From the NCBI RefSeq assembly GCF_017356245.1, contig NZ_JAFMZZ010000001.1:1116249-1180248 (forward strand): a stretch of 64,000 bases of DNA, in the 5' to 3' direction. Origin of the DNA: Bordetella petrii. Lineage in GTDB: Bacteria; Pseudomonadota; Gammaproteobacteria; Burkholderiales; Burkholderiaceae_B. Position 1 is the first letter of the stretch; every line of letters starts with the position of its first letter. This document shows, piece by piece, positions 41,329-50,503 of this stretch. Both the position numbers and the translations under genes were made by a program. Under the pieces are notes generated by a model. It saw only the letters and a program-made list of their open reading frames with translations. It had not been told where the DNA came from and made no database searches.

Positions 41329-41416
41329 CGGGGCCCTGCGGTATAGTCCGACAGTTTTCGCGCATGCGGACCCGGCCTGCCGCGGCCGCGAGCGTCCGTT
41401 CCTGGGTTTCCTGCTA

Positions 41417-42709
41417 ATGCCTGACACAATCGAACTTGTCGCCACCGTACTGTTCGCGGTGGCCGTGATCCACACGTTCTCGGTGCCCGTGTTCGCGCGC
41501 CTGGCGCATCGCAACGGCCCGCACTCGGGTTGCTGGCACTTGCTGTCCGAAGTCGAGGCCGTGTTCGGCGTGTGGGCCTTCGTGCTGATCGTCTGCATGG
41601 CGCTGCTGCGCGGCAGCGAAACCGCCATCCAGTACATGGATACGCGCAACTTCACCGAGCCGCTGTTCGTATTCGTGATCATGGTGGTGGCCGCCAGCCG
41701 TCCCATACTGGAACTGGTGGGCATGCTGGTGCGCGGCCTGGCGCGCCTGCTGCCGCTGCAGCGCGACGTGGCCACCTTCTTCGTGGTGATGTCGGTGGTG
41801 CCGCTGGGCGGCTCGTTCATTACCGAGCCGGCCGCCATGACGCTGGCGGCCATCCTGCTGCGCGACGGCTATTTCCGTGTGGCCGGCCACACCCGCTTCA
41901 AATACCTGGCGCTGGGCGTGCTGTTCGTCAATGTGTCGATCGGCGGCGTGCTGACCGCCTACGCGGCCCCGCCCGTGCTGATGGTGGCCTCGACCTTCGG
42001 CTGGGACACGGCTTTCATGTCCACCCACTTCGGCTGGCGCGCCGCCATCGCGGTGGGCATCAATGCCGGCATCCTGACATGGATCTGCCGCGACGCGCTG
42101 ACCGCCCACGCCATCGGCACCGGCAGCGGCGTCAACGCCGCTGAAGATTCGCCTTCGTCGCGCCCGCCGGCGCCCTGGCCGGTCATACTGGTCCACCTGG
42201 TGTTCCTGGTGGGCGTGGTCATGACGGCCCACCATCCCGCCGTGTTCCTGGGCCTGATGATGATGTTCATCGGTTTCGCGCACGCCTATCGGCGCCATCA
42301 AGACCGCCTGCTGATCCGCGAAGGGCTGATGGTGGGCTTCTTCCTGGCCGGGCTGGTGGTGCTGGGCGGCCTGCAGAAATGGTGGCTGCAAGACCTGTTG
42401 GGCGGCCTGGAGCCCGCCGTGCTGTTCTGGGGGGCGACGGCGCTGACCGCTATTACCGACAACGCCGCGCTGACCTACCTGGGCTCGCTGGTCGAAGGCG
42501 CCAGCCCCGTCTGGCATTACATGCTGGTGGCCGGCGCCGTCACCGGCGGCGGGCTTACCGTTATCGCCAACGCCCCCAATCCGGCCGGCTACGCCATTTT
42601 GCGGCCGTATTTCCCCAACGAGGCCATCTCGGCGGGCCGGTTGTTCCTGTCGGCGCTGGCGCCCACTCTGGTGGCGGCCGGCATGTTCCTGCTGCCGGTG
42701 GGGCGCTGA
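41417..42709 (+). CDS. Putative Na+/H+ antiporter (Na_H_antiport_3-like)
   Basis: The 430-residue polytopic protein has about eleven hydrophobic segments. Charged or small-residue motifs in helices include [20 protein letters not shown] and [20 protein letters not shown], which resemble the ion-binding halves of the putative antiporter family PF07399. [20 protein letters not shown] is another conserved stretch. It would exchange sodium for protons across the inner membrane; activity is inferred from family only. TATAGT at 41342-41347 may be its -10 box. Confidence 0.8.
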   Translation: MPDTIELVATVLFAVAVIHTFSVPVFARLAHRNGPHSGCWHLLSEVEAVFGVWAFVLIVCMALLRGSETAIQYMDTRNFTEPLFVFVIMVVAASRPILELVGMLVRGLARLLPLQRDVATFFVVMSVVPLGGSFITEPAAMTLAAILLRDGYFRVAGHTRFKYLALGVLFVNVSIGGVLTAYAAPPVLMVASTFGWDTAFMSTHFGWRAAIAVGINAGILTWICRDALTAHAIGTGSGVNAAEDSPSSRPPAPWPVILVHLVFLVGVVMTAHHPAVFLGLMMMFIGFAHAYRRHQDRLLIREGLMVGFFLAGLVVLGGLQKWWLQDLLGGLEPAVLFWGATALTAITDNAALTYLGSLVEGASPVWHYMLVAGAVTGGGLTVIANAPNPAGYAILRPYFPNEAISAGRLFLSALAPTLVAAGMFLLPVGR

Positions 42710-42845
42710 TACGGCCTTTTTGGCAAAAACCGCTAAAATTCAAGTCTTTCCCGTATTGATCCGGCGCCGCCTGGCCGCTGCCCGCTTGCCGTGGGCGGTG
42801 AAATGGCGGTTTTTGATGCGCCGGTGCGCCTGGAAATTCCCAACC

Positions 42846-43163
42846 ATGCCTATCTATGCCTACAAATGCAGCGCCTGCGGCCATGCCAAAGACGTACTGC
42901 AGAAGTTTTCCGATGCGCCGCTGTCGGTTTGCCCCGAGTGCGGGCAGGCCACCTTTGCCAAGCAGGTCACCGCGGCCGGCTTCCAGCTCAAGGGCTCGGG
43001 CTGGTATGTCACCGATTTCCGCAACGGCGGCAGCCAGGCCAAGTCCGACGGCGCCAAGGCCGGCGCCAGCGCCCCCAAGGCCGACGCGCCGGCCAAAAGC
43101 GACACGCCCGCCAAGAGCGACAGCGCCGCCCCGGCTGCCCCGGCTCCCGCCGCGTCTTCCTGA
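42846..43163 (+). CDS. FmdB-family zinc ribbon protein
   Basis: The 105-residue protein has the FmdB zinc ribbon MPIYAYKCSACGH with CPECG about 25 residues later, giving four Cys ligands. The conserved FQLKGSGWYVTDFR block follows, then a low-complexity Ala/Lys/Pro/Ser tail. FmdB proteins are putative regulators of unknown action. The start at 42846 is fixed by MPIYAY; the longer frame from 42720 is spurious. It is followed by a DUF502 gene and aspS, the common Burkholderiales order. Confidence 0.92.
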   Translation: MPIYAYKCSACGHAKDVLQKFSDAPLSVCPECGQATFAKQVTAAGFQLKGSGWYVTDFRNGGSQAKSDGAKAGASAPKADAPAKSDTPAKSDSAAPAAPAPAASS

Positions 43164-43184
43164 CCGCCACACAGGCCAAGCCGT

Positions 43185-43826
43185 ATGCGCGTTTTCAAGA
43201 AGTATTTCATCACCGGGTTGCTGATCTGGGTTCCGCTGGCCATCACCATCTGGGTGCTGGGCCTGCTGATCGCCACCCTCGAGGGCTTCGTGCCCAGCTT
43301 CTTGTCGTCGCAATCCCTGCTCGGCATCGACATCCCGGGCTTTCGCTTCGTGCTGGTCATCCTGGTGGTGCTGCTGACCGGCATGTTCGCCGCCAACCTG
43401 CTGGGCCGCACCCTGGTCGAACAATGGGAAGCCCTGCTGGGCCGCATCCCGCTGGTGCGCTCCATCTACAATTCGGTCAAGCAGGTCAGCGACACGGTGC
43501 TTGCGCCCAATGGCCAGGCGTTCCGCCAGGCGGTGCTGGTGCAGTACCCGCGCGCCGGCTCGTGGACCATCGCATTCCTGACGGGCGCGCCCGGCGGCGA
43601 AGTCGCCGGCTACCTGCCGGGCGAACACGTCAGCGTCTATGTGCCCACCACGCCGAACCCCACGTCCGGGTTCTTCCTGATGATGCCGCGCGACCACGTC
43701 GTCGAATTGCAGATGAGCGTGGACGCCGCCCTGAAGTACATCGTTTCCATGGGCGTCGTGGCGCCGCCGGCCCAACCGGCCCCGGCAGCCGCCCCCATCC
43801 CGACGGCCCCGGCCGTCGATTCGTAA
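43185..43826 (+). CDS. DUF502 family inner-membrane protein
   Basis: The 213-residue protein starts [20 protein letters not shown] and has two membrane helices near the N terminus. The DUF502 signature [20 protein letters not shown] and [20 protein letters not shown] follow, with a Pro/Ala-rich tail. Function is unknown. It is 21 bp downstream of the fmdB-like gene and 40 bp upstream of aspS, so the three are probably co-transcribed. Confidence 0.92.
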   Translation: MRVFKKYFITGLLIWVPLAITIWVLGLLIATLEGFVPSFLSSQSLLGIDIPGFRFVLVILVVLLTGMFAANLLGRTLVEQWEALLGRIPLVRSIYNSVKQVSDTVLAPNGQAFRQAVLVQYPRAGSWTIAFLTGAPGGEVAGYLPGEHVSVYVPTTPNPTSGFFLMMPRDHVVELQMSVDAALKYIVSMGVVAPPAQPAPAAAPIPTAPAVDS

Positions 43827-43866
43827 CCTTTTCACGCTGAACACAGCACCTAGGAGTCATCCCGCA

Positions 43867-45654
43867 ATGCGTACCTGCTACACCGGCGAGGTTTGCCGCG
43901 ATCATCTCGGCCAGACTGTCACCCTGTATGGCTGGGTGAACCGCCGCCGCGACCACGGCGGGGTCATCTTCATCGACCTGCGCGATCGCGCGGGGCTGGC
44001 GCAGATCGTGTTCGATCCCGACAACGCCGCCTTCGCCACCGCCGAGCGCCTGCGCAACGAGTTCTGCATCCGCGTCACGGGCCTGGTGCGCCTGCGCCCC
44101 GAAGGCACGGCCAACCCGGAACTGGCGTCGGGCGAAATCGAAGTGCTGTGCAAAGAGGTCGAGATCCTCAACGCCTCGATCACGCCGCCGTTCCAGCTCG
44201 ATGACGACAACCTGTCCGAAACCACGCGCCTGACGCATCGCGTGCTCGACCTGCGCCGCCCGCAGATGCAGCGCAACCTGATGCTGCGCTACCGCGTGTC
44301 GATCGAGGTGCGCAAGTTCCTGGACCAGCTCGGGTTCATCGACATCGAAACCCCCATGCTGACCAAAAGCACGCCGGAAGGCGCGCGCGACTACCTGGTG
44401 CCCTCGCGCGTCAACGCCGGGCATTTCTTCGCGCTGCCGCAGTCCCCGCAGCTGTTCAAGCAGATGCTGATGGTGTCGGGTTTCGACCGCTACTACCAGA
44501 TCACCAAGTGCTTCCGCGACGAAGACCTGCGCGCCGACCGCCAGCCTGAATTCACCCAGATCGACTGCGAGACTTCGTTCCTGAACGAAGTCGAGATCCG
44601 CCAGATCTTCGAAGACATGATCCGCCACGTCTTCAAGACCGTGCAGAACGTCGAGCTGCCCGCGCCGTTCCCCCAGATGACCTGGACCGAAGCCATGCAG
44701 CGCTACGGTTCCGACAAGCCCGACCTGCGCGTGAACCTCGAATTCACCGACGTCACCGACGTCATGCGCGATGTCGACTTCAAGGTGTTCGCGGCCGCCG
44801 CCACGGCGCCGGGCAGCCGCGTGGTGGCCTTGCGCGTGCCGGGCGGCGCCGAGCTGTCGCGCAGCGAAATCGACGCCTACACGCAGTTCGTGGGCATCTA
44901 CGGCGCCAAGGGCCTGGCGTACATCAAGGTCAACGACGCAGGCAAGGGCCGTGAAGGCCTGCAGTCGCCCATCGTCAAGAACCTGCACGATGCCGCGCTG
45001 GCCGAACTGCTCAAGCGCAGCGGCGCGCAAAGCGGCGACATCATTTTCTTCGGCGCCGACCGCGCCAAGATCGTCAACGACGCCATCGGCGCGCTGCGCG
45101 TCAAGATCGGCCACAGCGAATTCGGCAAGAAGGCCGGCCTGGCTTCCACCGAGTGGAAGCCGCTGTGGGTGGTGGACTTCCCCATGTTCGAATACGACGA
45201 GGAAGACGGCCGCTACACCGCCGCGCACCATCCGTTCACCAGCCCCAAAGACGGCCACGAAGACTTCCTGGAATCCGATCCCAGCAAGGCGTTCGCCAAG
45301 GCCTACGACATGGTGCTCAACGGCTGGGAAATCGGCGGCGGCTCGGTGCGCATCCACCGCGAAGAAGTGCAGAGCAAGGTGTTCCGCGCCCTGAAGATCG
45401 GCGCCGAAGAGGCCCGCGAGAAATTCGGCTTCCTGCTCGACGCCCTGCAGTACGGCGCGCCTCCGCACGGCGGCATCGCCTTCGGCCTGGACCGCATTGT
45501 TACCATGATGACCGGCGCCGAGTCGATCCGCGACGTTATCGCTTTCCCCAAGACCCAGCGCGCGCAGTGCCTGCTGACGCAGGCGCCGTCCGAGGTCGAC
45601 GAGAAGCAATTGCGCGAACTGCACATCCGCCTGCGCAATGTCGAAGTGAAATGA
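43867..45654 (+). CDS. aspS: Aspartate--tRNA(Asp/Asn) ligase (non-discriminating type)
   Basis: The 595-residue class II synthetase has the OB-fold anticodon domain ([20 protein letters not shown]), motif 2 [18 protein letters not shown], the bacterial GAD insertion in the middle, and motif 3 [20 protein letters not shown] followed by FPKTQ. His30 in NRRRDHGG and a Gly at about residue 80 are the residues I associate with relaxed AspRS that also charges tRNA-Asn. E. coli has Leu and Lys at these positions. This implies use of the GatCAB amidotransferase route for Asn-tRNA. TAGGAG lies 11 bp before the ATG. Confidence 0.96.
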   Translation: MRTCYTGEVCRDHLGQTVTLYGWVNRRRDHGGVIFIDLRDRAGLAQIVFDPDNAAFATAERLRNEFCIRVTGLVRLRPEGTANPELASGEIEVLCKEVEILNASITPPFQLDDDNLSETTRLTHRVLDLRRPQMQRNLMLRYRVSIEVRKFLDQLGFIDIETPMLTKSTPEGARDYLVPSRVNAGHFFALPQSPQLFKQMLMVSGFDRYYQITKCFRDEDLRADRQPEFTQIDCETSFLNEVEIRQIFEDMIRHVFKTVQNVELPAPFPQMTWTEAMQRYGSDKPDLRVNLEFTDVTDVMRDVDFKVFAAAATAPGSRVVALRVPGGAELSRSEIDAYTQFVGIYGAKGLAYIKVNDAGKGREGLQSPIVKNLHDAALAELLKRSGAQSGDIIFFGADRAKIVNDAIGALRVKIGHSEFGKKAGLASTEWKPLWVVDFPMFEYDEEDGRYTAAHHPFTSPKDGHEDFLESDPSKAFAKAYDMVLNGWEIGGGSVRIHREEVQSKVFRALKIGAEEAREKFGFLLDALQYGAPPHGGIAFGLDRIVTMMTGAESIRDVIAFPKTQRAQCLLTQAPSEVDEKQLRELHIRLRNVEVK

Positions 45655-45770
45655 AGTAATCTGGGGGCAGAGGGTGCCGCCGGCCATGCCGCGGCGCCCG
45701 CCCGCTATCCCGGGGGCGAGGTGGCCTGCGCCGTCCCGCCCACCCAATAAGAAAAGGCGCCATTCGGTTC

Positions 45771-46631
45771 ATGTCGCTTATCCGCGTAGTCAGCTACAAC
45801 ATCCACAAGGGCCGCTCGTCCCTGGGCCGGCGCGAATCGTTGAACGATCTGCGCCTGGGGTTGTACGGCCTGCGCCCCGACCTGGTCTTCCTGCAGGAAG
45901 TGCAGGGCCGCAACGACCACATTTCCCTTCTGGATGCCCAGCACGAATCGCTGGCGGCCGCGCTGCGGCTGGACGTGGCCTATGGCTGCAATGCCATCCG
46001 CAACCGCTCCGACCATGGCAATGCGCTGCTGTCGCGCTATGCCATCATGGAACACGAGAACCAGGACATCTCCGATCACCGGCTCGAACAGCGCGGGCTG
46101 CTGCACGCCCGCATCGAGGTCGAGGGCCGCGACGTGCACTGTTTCGTGGTGCATCTGGGCCTGTTCGCGGGCAGCCGCACCCGCCAGATCCAGGCGCTTA
46201 CCGACCGCATCAGCCGGCTGGTGCCCGAGGGCGATCCCATCCTGGTGGCGGGCGATTTCAACGACTGGGGCGACCGCCTGGCGCCGCTGTTCGTGCAGCA
46301 GCTGGGCCTGTACGAAGTCTTTGCCAATGCGCCGCGCAGCCATGGCGGCGAACTGCCCCGCCTGCGCGATTCGGTGCGGCGGCTGGGCAACGTGCTGCGC
46401 GGCGTGCCCAACAATGTGGCGGTGATGGAACGCAACAACCAGCTGGGCATGGGCGGCGCCTATTGCCCGCTGCCGCCGCCGCGCACCTTTCCGGCTGTGT
46501 TCCCCTGGTTTCGGCTCGACCGCATCTACCAGCGCGGCTTCGCCGTGCGCAGCGCGCGCGTACTGCGCGGCCGCGAGTGGGCCAAATTGTCCGACCATGC
46601 CCCCCTGCTGGCGGAGCTTGAGTTGCCGTGA
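45771..46631 (+). CDS. Endonuclease/exonuclease/phosphatase (EEP) family protein
   Basis: The 286-residue protein shows the EEP metal and catalytic motifs in order: VSYNIHKGRSSLGRRESLND, the Glu in FLQEVQGRNDH, VHLGLFAGSRTRQIQ, the Asp-Asn pair in LVAGDFNDWGDRL, and LSDHAPLLAELEL at the end. It would cleave a phosphodiester in nucleic acid or lipid. Its stop overlaps the GTG start of a cardiolipin synthase gene, so the two proteins are coupled. This pairing recurs in proteobacteria and suggests a phospholipid-related role. Confidence 0.9.
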   Translation: MSLIRVVSYNIHKGRSSLGRRESLNDLRLGLYGLRPDLVFLQEVQGRNDHISLLDAQHESLAAALRLDVAYGCNAIRNRSDHGNALLSRYAIMEHENQDISDHRLEQRGLLHARIEVEGRDVHCFVVHLGLFAGSRTRQIQALTDRISRLVPEGDPILVAGDFNDWGDRLAPLFVQQLGLYEVFANAPRSHGGELPRLRDSVRRLGNVLRGVPNNVAVMERNNQLGMGGAYCPLPPPRTFPAVFPWFRLDRIYQRGFAVRSARVLRGREWAKLSDHAPLLAELELP

Positions 46632-47839
46632 AGGCAGATATCGTCAGGCTGGACTGGACCGACGACAACGCCATTGAACTGCTGCAGAATGGCGCCGATT
46701 TCTTTCCGGCGCTGTGCCGGGCCATCGACGCCGCCCGCGTCAGCGTGCACCTGGAAACTTATATTTTCCTGATCGACCGCACCGGCGAGCGCGTGCTGCA
46801 AAGCCTGGAACGGGCGGCCCGGCGCGGCGTGAAGGTGCGCGTGGTGCTCGACGGCTTCGGCAGCACCGACACCGCCCGCGCCGTGGGCGACCGCATCACG
46901 GCGGCGGGCGGGCGCTGCCGCGTCTATCGGCCCGAACCGCCCTGGTACGGCCGCCTGGTGCCGTCGCGCAGCCGGCTGCGCCGCCTGCACCGCAAGGTGG
47001 CGGTGGTGGATGGCAGCATCGCCTTTGTCGGCGGCATCAACATCGTCGACGACTACGACGACCTGGACCCTTGCGACAACATCCCGGGCGCGCGCTTCGA
47101 TTTTGCCGTGCAGGTGCGGGGCTCGCTGGTGGACGATGCGGTGCGCGCGCAAGACCTGCTGTGGGTGCGATTGAGCTGGGCGCGCCTGCGGCGCCATCCG
47201 CGCGAATGGGTGCGCCTGCGCCTGGCCCGGCCCCCCCGGCGCTCCGCCCCGCCGGCGGGCCGCCAGCGCGCGGCCCTGGTGCTGCGCGACAACCTGCGCT
47301 TCCGGCAGACCTTCGAGCGCGCCTACCTGTACGGCATTCAGCACGCGCGGCGCGACATCCTGATCGGCAACGCGTATTTCTTTCCCGGCCGCCAGTTCCG
47401 CAAGGCACTGCTGCGGGCGGCCGCGCGCGGCGTGCGCGTGCGCCTGCTGCTGCAGGGCAAGATCGAATACCACATGCAGTACTACGCCACCCGCTCGCTG
47501 TACGACCAGCTGCTGCGCGGCGGCATCGAGATCTACGAGTACATGCCCGGCTACCTGCACGCCAAGGTGGCGGTCATCGACAACATGGCCACGGTGGGTT
47601 CGTCCAACCTGGATCCGTTCAGCCTGCTGCTGGCGCGCGAGGCCAACGTGGTGGTCGACAACCAGCCCTTCGCCTGGGACTTGCAGCAGCGCCTGGAAGA
47701 CGCCATTGCCGCGGGCGGGCGCTTCGTGCGGCCGTTGGACTACCAGCGGCGCGGCTGGCTGCGCCGCTGTGTGGATGCCGTGTCGTACACCTTGCTGCGC
47801 ATCGGCGTGGCGTTGACGGGGCGCTCGGGGGAATACTGA
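46628..47839 (+). CDS. clsB: Cardiolipin synthase B (phospholipase D superfamily)
   Basis: The 403-residue protein has two HKD motifs: LHRKVAVVDGSIAFVGGINI in the N-terminal half and LHAKVAVIDNMATVGSSNLD in the C-terminal half. It lacks N-terminal membrane helices, as in the ClsB type that joins phosphatidyl groups to form cardiolipin. A GTG at 46628 starts the gene inside the four-base GTGA overlap with the upstream EEP gene. The C-terminal RRGWLRRCVDAVSYTLLRIG segment is a possible membrane-contact helix. Confidence 0.93.
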   Translation: MKADIVRLDWTDDNAIELLQNGADFFPALCRAIDAARVSVHLETYIFLIDRTGERVLQSLERAARRGVKVRVVLDGFGSTDTARAVGDRITAAGGRCRVYRPEPPWYGRLVPSRSRLRRLHRKVAVVDGSIAFVGGINIVDDYDDLDPCDNIPGARFDFAVQVRGSLVDDAVRAQDLLWVRLSWARLRRHPREWVRLRLARPPRRSAPPAGRQRAALVLRDNLRFRQTFERAYLYGIQHARRDILIGNAYFFPGRQFRKALLRAAARGVRVRLLLQGKIEYHMQYYATRSLYDQLLRGGIEIYEYMPGYLHAKVAVIDNMATVGSSNLDPFSLLLAREANVVVDNQPFAWDLQQRLEDAIAAGGRFVRPLDYQRRGWLRRCVDAVSYTLLRIGVALTGRSGEY

Positions 47840-47845
47840 CTCTTG

Positions 47846-47891
47846 CCAGGTGTCAGGCTCCCGTCAAGGGTGCCTGACACCGTGCGACTGA
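47846..47891 (+). repeat. Dispersed palindromic repeat, copy 4
   Basis: Arms GGTGTCAGGC (47849-47858) and GCCTGACACC (47872-47881) are perfect; the head CCAGG and the tail GTGCGACTGA match the family with one change. It lies 7 bp after the clsB stop. The convergent small gene reads into it and takes its stop codon (47864-47866) from the loop, so the last nine residues of that protein come from the repeat. Confidence 0.85.
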
Positions 47892-48169
47892 GATGGCGGC
47901 GGCTGCCTGATGGCATGCAGGACATGGCGCACGACCTCGGCGGCGGCTTCCGCCTGCTGGTCGTCCGAGACCGTGAATCGGATCTCTTCCAGCCTGTTCT
48001 CCGCCTGGAAAAGCAGCGCCCGCAGCCACTTTTCGTCGAGCCCCACGATGATCTGTTCGGCCGCATGCAACGCCGCCTGGGCTTGTTCGATGCTTGCCTT
48101 TCCGGCCAGGAAATCGATGCACACCTGCTTCACGCCCTGTACGGCTTCGGGGTAGAGTCCATTCGCCAT
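47864..48169 (-). CDS. Small protein of unknown function in the toxin/immunity cluster
   Basis: The 101-residue acidic protein (MANGLYPEAVQGVKQVCIDF, ALHAAEQIIVGLDEKWLRAL, LEEIRFTVSDDQQAEAAAEV) is predicted helical and has no signal peptide. I recognise no family. It is the third small gene downstream of a polymorphic toxin in the same direction, so an immunity or orphan immunity role is plausible. Its C terminus SQSHGVRHP and stop codon are encoded by a dispersed repeat, so the ancestral protein probably ended differently. Confidence 0.6.
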   Translation of the reverse strand: MANGLYPEAVQGVKQVCIDFLAGKASIEQAQAALHAAEQIIVGLDEKWLRALLFQAENRLEEIRFTVSDDQQAEAAAEVVRHVLHAIRQPPPSQSHGVRHP

Positions 48170-48188
48170 GGCCCGTATCCTTCGTCAG

Positions 48189-48677
48189 TTATGGCAGGGT
48201 GAACGAAAATTTCTCGCCCTCGACCGTTTCCCCGGTGATGTGCGTGGGCGTGAGGCCGCAGCGGGCGATCGGGCCGGTGGTGAAGAACGACCATTTCTCG
48301 GTGCCGTCCGGCGCCAGGCCGACGAAGCCCAGTTCATCTCGCGCGATCAGCGGGTCGCCGGTGCGCAGGAATTCATGAAAGGCGAACGGCATCCGGTAAG
48401 AGAAATGCCGCGCGCCGTCGGCGCGGCGATAGGCCGCCACGCATTCGTTGATGCCGATCACGATGTCGCCGTTGCTGATGGCAGCTTGCGGCGCCAGCCC
48501 GATGTTCGCGTACCCCACCTGCAGGCACCGGCCGTCGTTCCACTGCAGGTACCCCCATTCGTTGGCGTCGGCGGTTTCCAGTGTGTCGATGACGGCCAGG
48601 TCGGCGGTGCGCGCCTGCATGTCGGAACGCGAGTCGCAAGGCACCCAGCGTGCGGAGTCGATGGAAGCCTGGCTCAT
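48189..48677 (-). CDS. Hypothetical protein, probable immunity-type protein
   Basis: The 162-residue protein starts MSQASIDSARWVPCDSRSDM and contains DANEWGYLQWNDGRCLQVGY, SNGDIVIGINECVAAYRRAD and KWSFFTTGPIARCGLTPTHI. It has no signal peptide or membrane helix. I do not recognise the family. It follows a toxin gene and its nearest small gene on the same strand, and another small gene starts 19 bp downstream, so it may be a second immunity protein. That is inference from position. Confidence 0.65.
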   Translation of the reverse strand: MSQASIDSARWVPCDSRSDMQARTADLAVIDTLETADANEWGYLQWNDGRCLQVGYANIGLAPQAAISNGDIVIGINECVAAYRRADGARHFSYRMPFAFHEFLRTGDPLIARDELGFVGLAPDGTEKWSFFTTGPIARCGLTPTHITGETVEGEKFSFTLP

Positions 48678-48777
48678 TTGGCGATGATGGTCATGACCTT
48701 GCCTACTCGACGAAGTCGATGGTTGAACCGGTGCCTGCCGTACTGCTCGCCGTCGCCGGGCTCCGCACCATACTGGG
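48678..48777 (-). other. Spacer with a short open remnant between two small genes
   Basis: The 100 bp contains no complete gene. One minus-strand frame reads QYGAEPGDGEQYGRHRFNHR and then VGKVMTIIAK before a stop. It has no start codon of its own and might be the tail of a lost toxin or immunity gene. Nothing firmer can be said. Confidence 0.3.
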
Positions 48778-49083
48778 TCAGGCGCGGGGCTTGTCTTCGC
48801 GCAGGTAGGCCAGCCCTTCCATGCGGCGCAGTTCGGCCTGCTTGCCAGCGTAGTCCAGGCACTCGGTATCGGCTTGCACGACGTCGGGAAATTGCGCCAG
48901 CAATTCCGCCATGGTGATTTCGCACTCGTCTTCTTCGTCTTCCGTCGGCGGGCCATCCACGTAGTAGATGACGGTCAGTTTGGATGTGCCGTTGTCCCAG
49001 CCGACACGGACGGCGCAGACTTTGTCGGTCAGATTGTTCTTGGCAATCCACCGGGAGGCATTCATAAGCGCTTGATAATCCAT
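48778..49083 (-). CDS. Small acidic protein, probable immunity protein for the adjacent toxin
   Basis: The 101-residue product (MDYQALMNASRWIAKNNLTD, VRVGWDNGTSKLTVIYYVDG, PTEDEEDECEITMAELLAQF) is strongly acidic, as immunity proteins to basic RNase-like toxins often are. The ATG at 49083 follows the toxin stop codon by 2 bp, which is the classical toxin-immunity spacing. The family is not recognised, and the central acidic run PPTEDEEDECE is the most distinctive part. The pairing is inferred from position and charge. Confidence 0.7.
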   Translation of the reverse strand: MDYQALMNASRWIAKNNLTDKVCAVRVGWDNGTSKLTVIYYVDGPPTEDEEDECEITMAELLAQFPDVVQADTECLDYAGKQAELRRMEGLAYLREDKPRA

Positions 49084-49085
49084 GA

Positions 49086-50279
49086 TTACCACTGTACTGG
49101 ATTGGCCGGCACGATATGGGCGCCTTTTTTACCATACAAAACCGATCCGAAATTCGTCGGGCCCACACGCGTCGGCGTTCCGGACAAATTCCAGAACTCT
49201 CCGATAGGCCGGCCGAAGTTCACCATCACCTGGCCGGGTTTGGGTTGTCGCAAGATAGGATACTGCCCTTCGTGCAATCCTCTCAATAAATCGGCCGGAT
49301 CAGCGGTTAGCACACTGCGTCCATCGGCAACGGGCGGTATGTGGCGTGCCTGGTGAGCACTCAGCGTATCTGGAATACCGTAATTCTTGACTGCCTGCCG
49401 GTTCAACTCGGCCGTGCTCAAGCGGGACGGCTGCTGTCCGGCGCCGGCGGCCTGCTTGGGCGTTTGCGCGGGTTCTGCCGGCCTCGGCGTCGAGTGCCCC
49501 GCGGGCCGGCGCGCCAGCCGTCCCGCCCCGCGCGTCAGCAGCGCGATCAGCGCGCCCACGCCGATGGCCGTGACGCCGTCGGCAAATTGCTTGGCAGCCT
49601 GCTCCAGTTCTTGTTCGCTGGAGGCATTCATGGTCAGGTTGAAAAACTTGGCCAGGAACTTGACGCCGTCGAAAATCGCCCAGCCGGCCAGCGAGAAGCC
49701 GATCGCCAGCAGCGCCGCGTCGGCCACGAAGCCTATGCCGATCGCGTGCGATCCGGCCCATACCACCAGCGTGCCCACCACCAGGGCCAGGGTTCTTTCG
49801 TTGAATGTCCTTCTGAGTTCGGCGCCCAATGCGTCGGACATGTAGTAGGGCGACCGTTCCAGCACGTAGCTGAAGCGTTCGGCCAGCGGCCACTGCGACA
49901 CGGGCCCGGCCCGAATCCCCGTCAGCGCGGCCCGCTGTATGTTGATGTTCTCGTCGCTGCCCGAGGTGTCGGGCACGGTCATCGCGGATATCTGGCCGGC
50001 CTGCAGCAAGCCGACCATCTGCTCCAGGGCCTGTTGCGGGGAATAATGGCCGGCCACCGATCCCATGCAGATGATCTGGCGCGCCATGGTGGTCAGCTTG
50101 GCCAGCGCGCTGTCGTCGCGCAGGTGCGGGTAAAGCACCGCGCGCAGGCGCGAGGCATCCTGTATCAGCAGCCGCGGCGCCACGCCCAGGAACACGTCCC
50201 AGGGGCCGATCAGCAGGATCTCGCCGCCACGTCGCAGCGCGGCGACCTTTCCGGACCTTTCGAGTGATTTGACGTCCAT
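49086..50279 (-). CDS. Polymorphic toxin with central membrane region and C-terminal type-50-like (Ntox50) domain
   Basis: The 397-residue protein has three parts. Residues 1-160 (MDVKSLERSGKVAALRRGGE and after) are an N-terminal domain seen in contact-dependent or T6SS effectors, without PAAR or RHS motifs. Residues 163-252 hold Gly/Ala-rich helices (VGTLVVWAGSHAIGIGFVAD, AIGVGALIALLTRGAGR). After a Pro/Gln-rich linker, residues 300-397 match the polymorphic toxin type 50 pattern. That includes HQARHIPPVADGRSVLTADP, VMVNFGRPIGEFWNLSG and LYGKKGAHIVPANP, with conserved His, Arg-Ser, Lys and His, a predicted RNase. No secretion genes lie nearby. The start at 50279 is the first methionine of the conserved part. 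Confidence 0.8.
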   Translation of the reverse strand: MDVKSLERSGKVAALRRGGEILLIGPWDVFLGVAPRLLIQDASRLRAVLYPHLRDDSALAKLTTMARQIICMGSVAGHYSPQQALEQMVGLLQAGQISAMTVPDTSGSDENINIQRAALTGIRAGPVSQWPLAERFSYVLERSPYYMSDALGAELRRTFNERTLALVVGTLVVWAGSHAIGIGFVADAALLAIGFSLAGWAIFDGVKFLAKFFNLTMNASSEQELEQAAKQFADGVTAIGVGALIALLTRGAGRLARRPAGHSTPRPAEPAQTPKQAAGAGQQPSRLSTAELNRQAVKNYGIPDTLSAHQARHIPPVADGRSVLTADPADLLRGLHEGQYPILRQPKPGQVMVNFGRPIGEFWNLSGTPTRVGPTNFGSVLYGKKGAHIVPANPVQW

Positions 50280-50461
50280 GGGTGTGTCGTTGTGCGGTGG
50301 ATTACCGGTACAGCGCAACCCTGGCGCGCCCGCGCTGGGCGGGCCGGCGGACACCGTGCCGGGGGCAGCGGAATCCTAACAACCTTTACCTGGCGCTATC
50401 GAGAAACTACAAAAATTGTCGCTTTTGTTTCAAATTGACATTGCGACGCACCCAGGTGTGC

Positions 50462-50501
50462 CCAGGTGTCAGGCTCCGCCAGGTGCCTGACACCGTACGA
50501 C
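50462..50501 (+). repeat. Dispersed palindromic repeat, copy 5
   Basis: Arms GGTGTCAGGC (50465-50474) and GCCTGACACC (50485-50494) are perfect; the loop TCCGCCAGGT and the truncated tail GTACGAC match copy 3. A partial duplicate CCCAGGTGTG precedes it at 50451-50460. It forms a head-to-head pair with copy 6, 2 bp away. Confidence 0.85.
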
Positions 50502-50503
50502 AG

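Noticed and set aside
39613..41853. A 746-codon minus-strand frame opposite the GMC oxidoreductase
   Set aside because: It is the antisense shadow of a gene with clear FAD and GMC motifs; no independent support.
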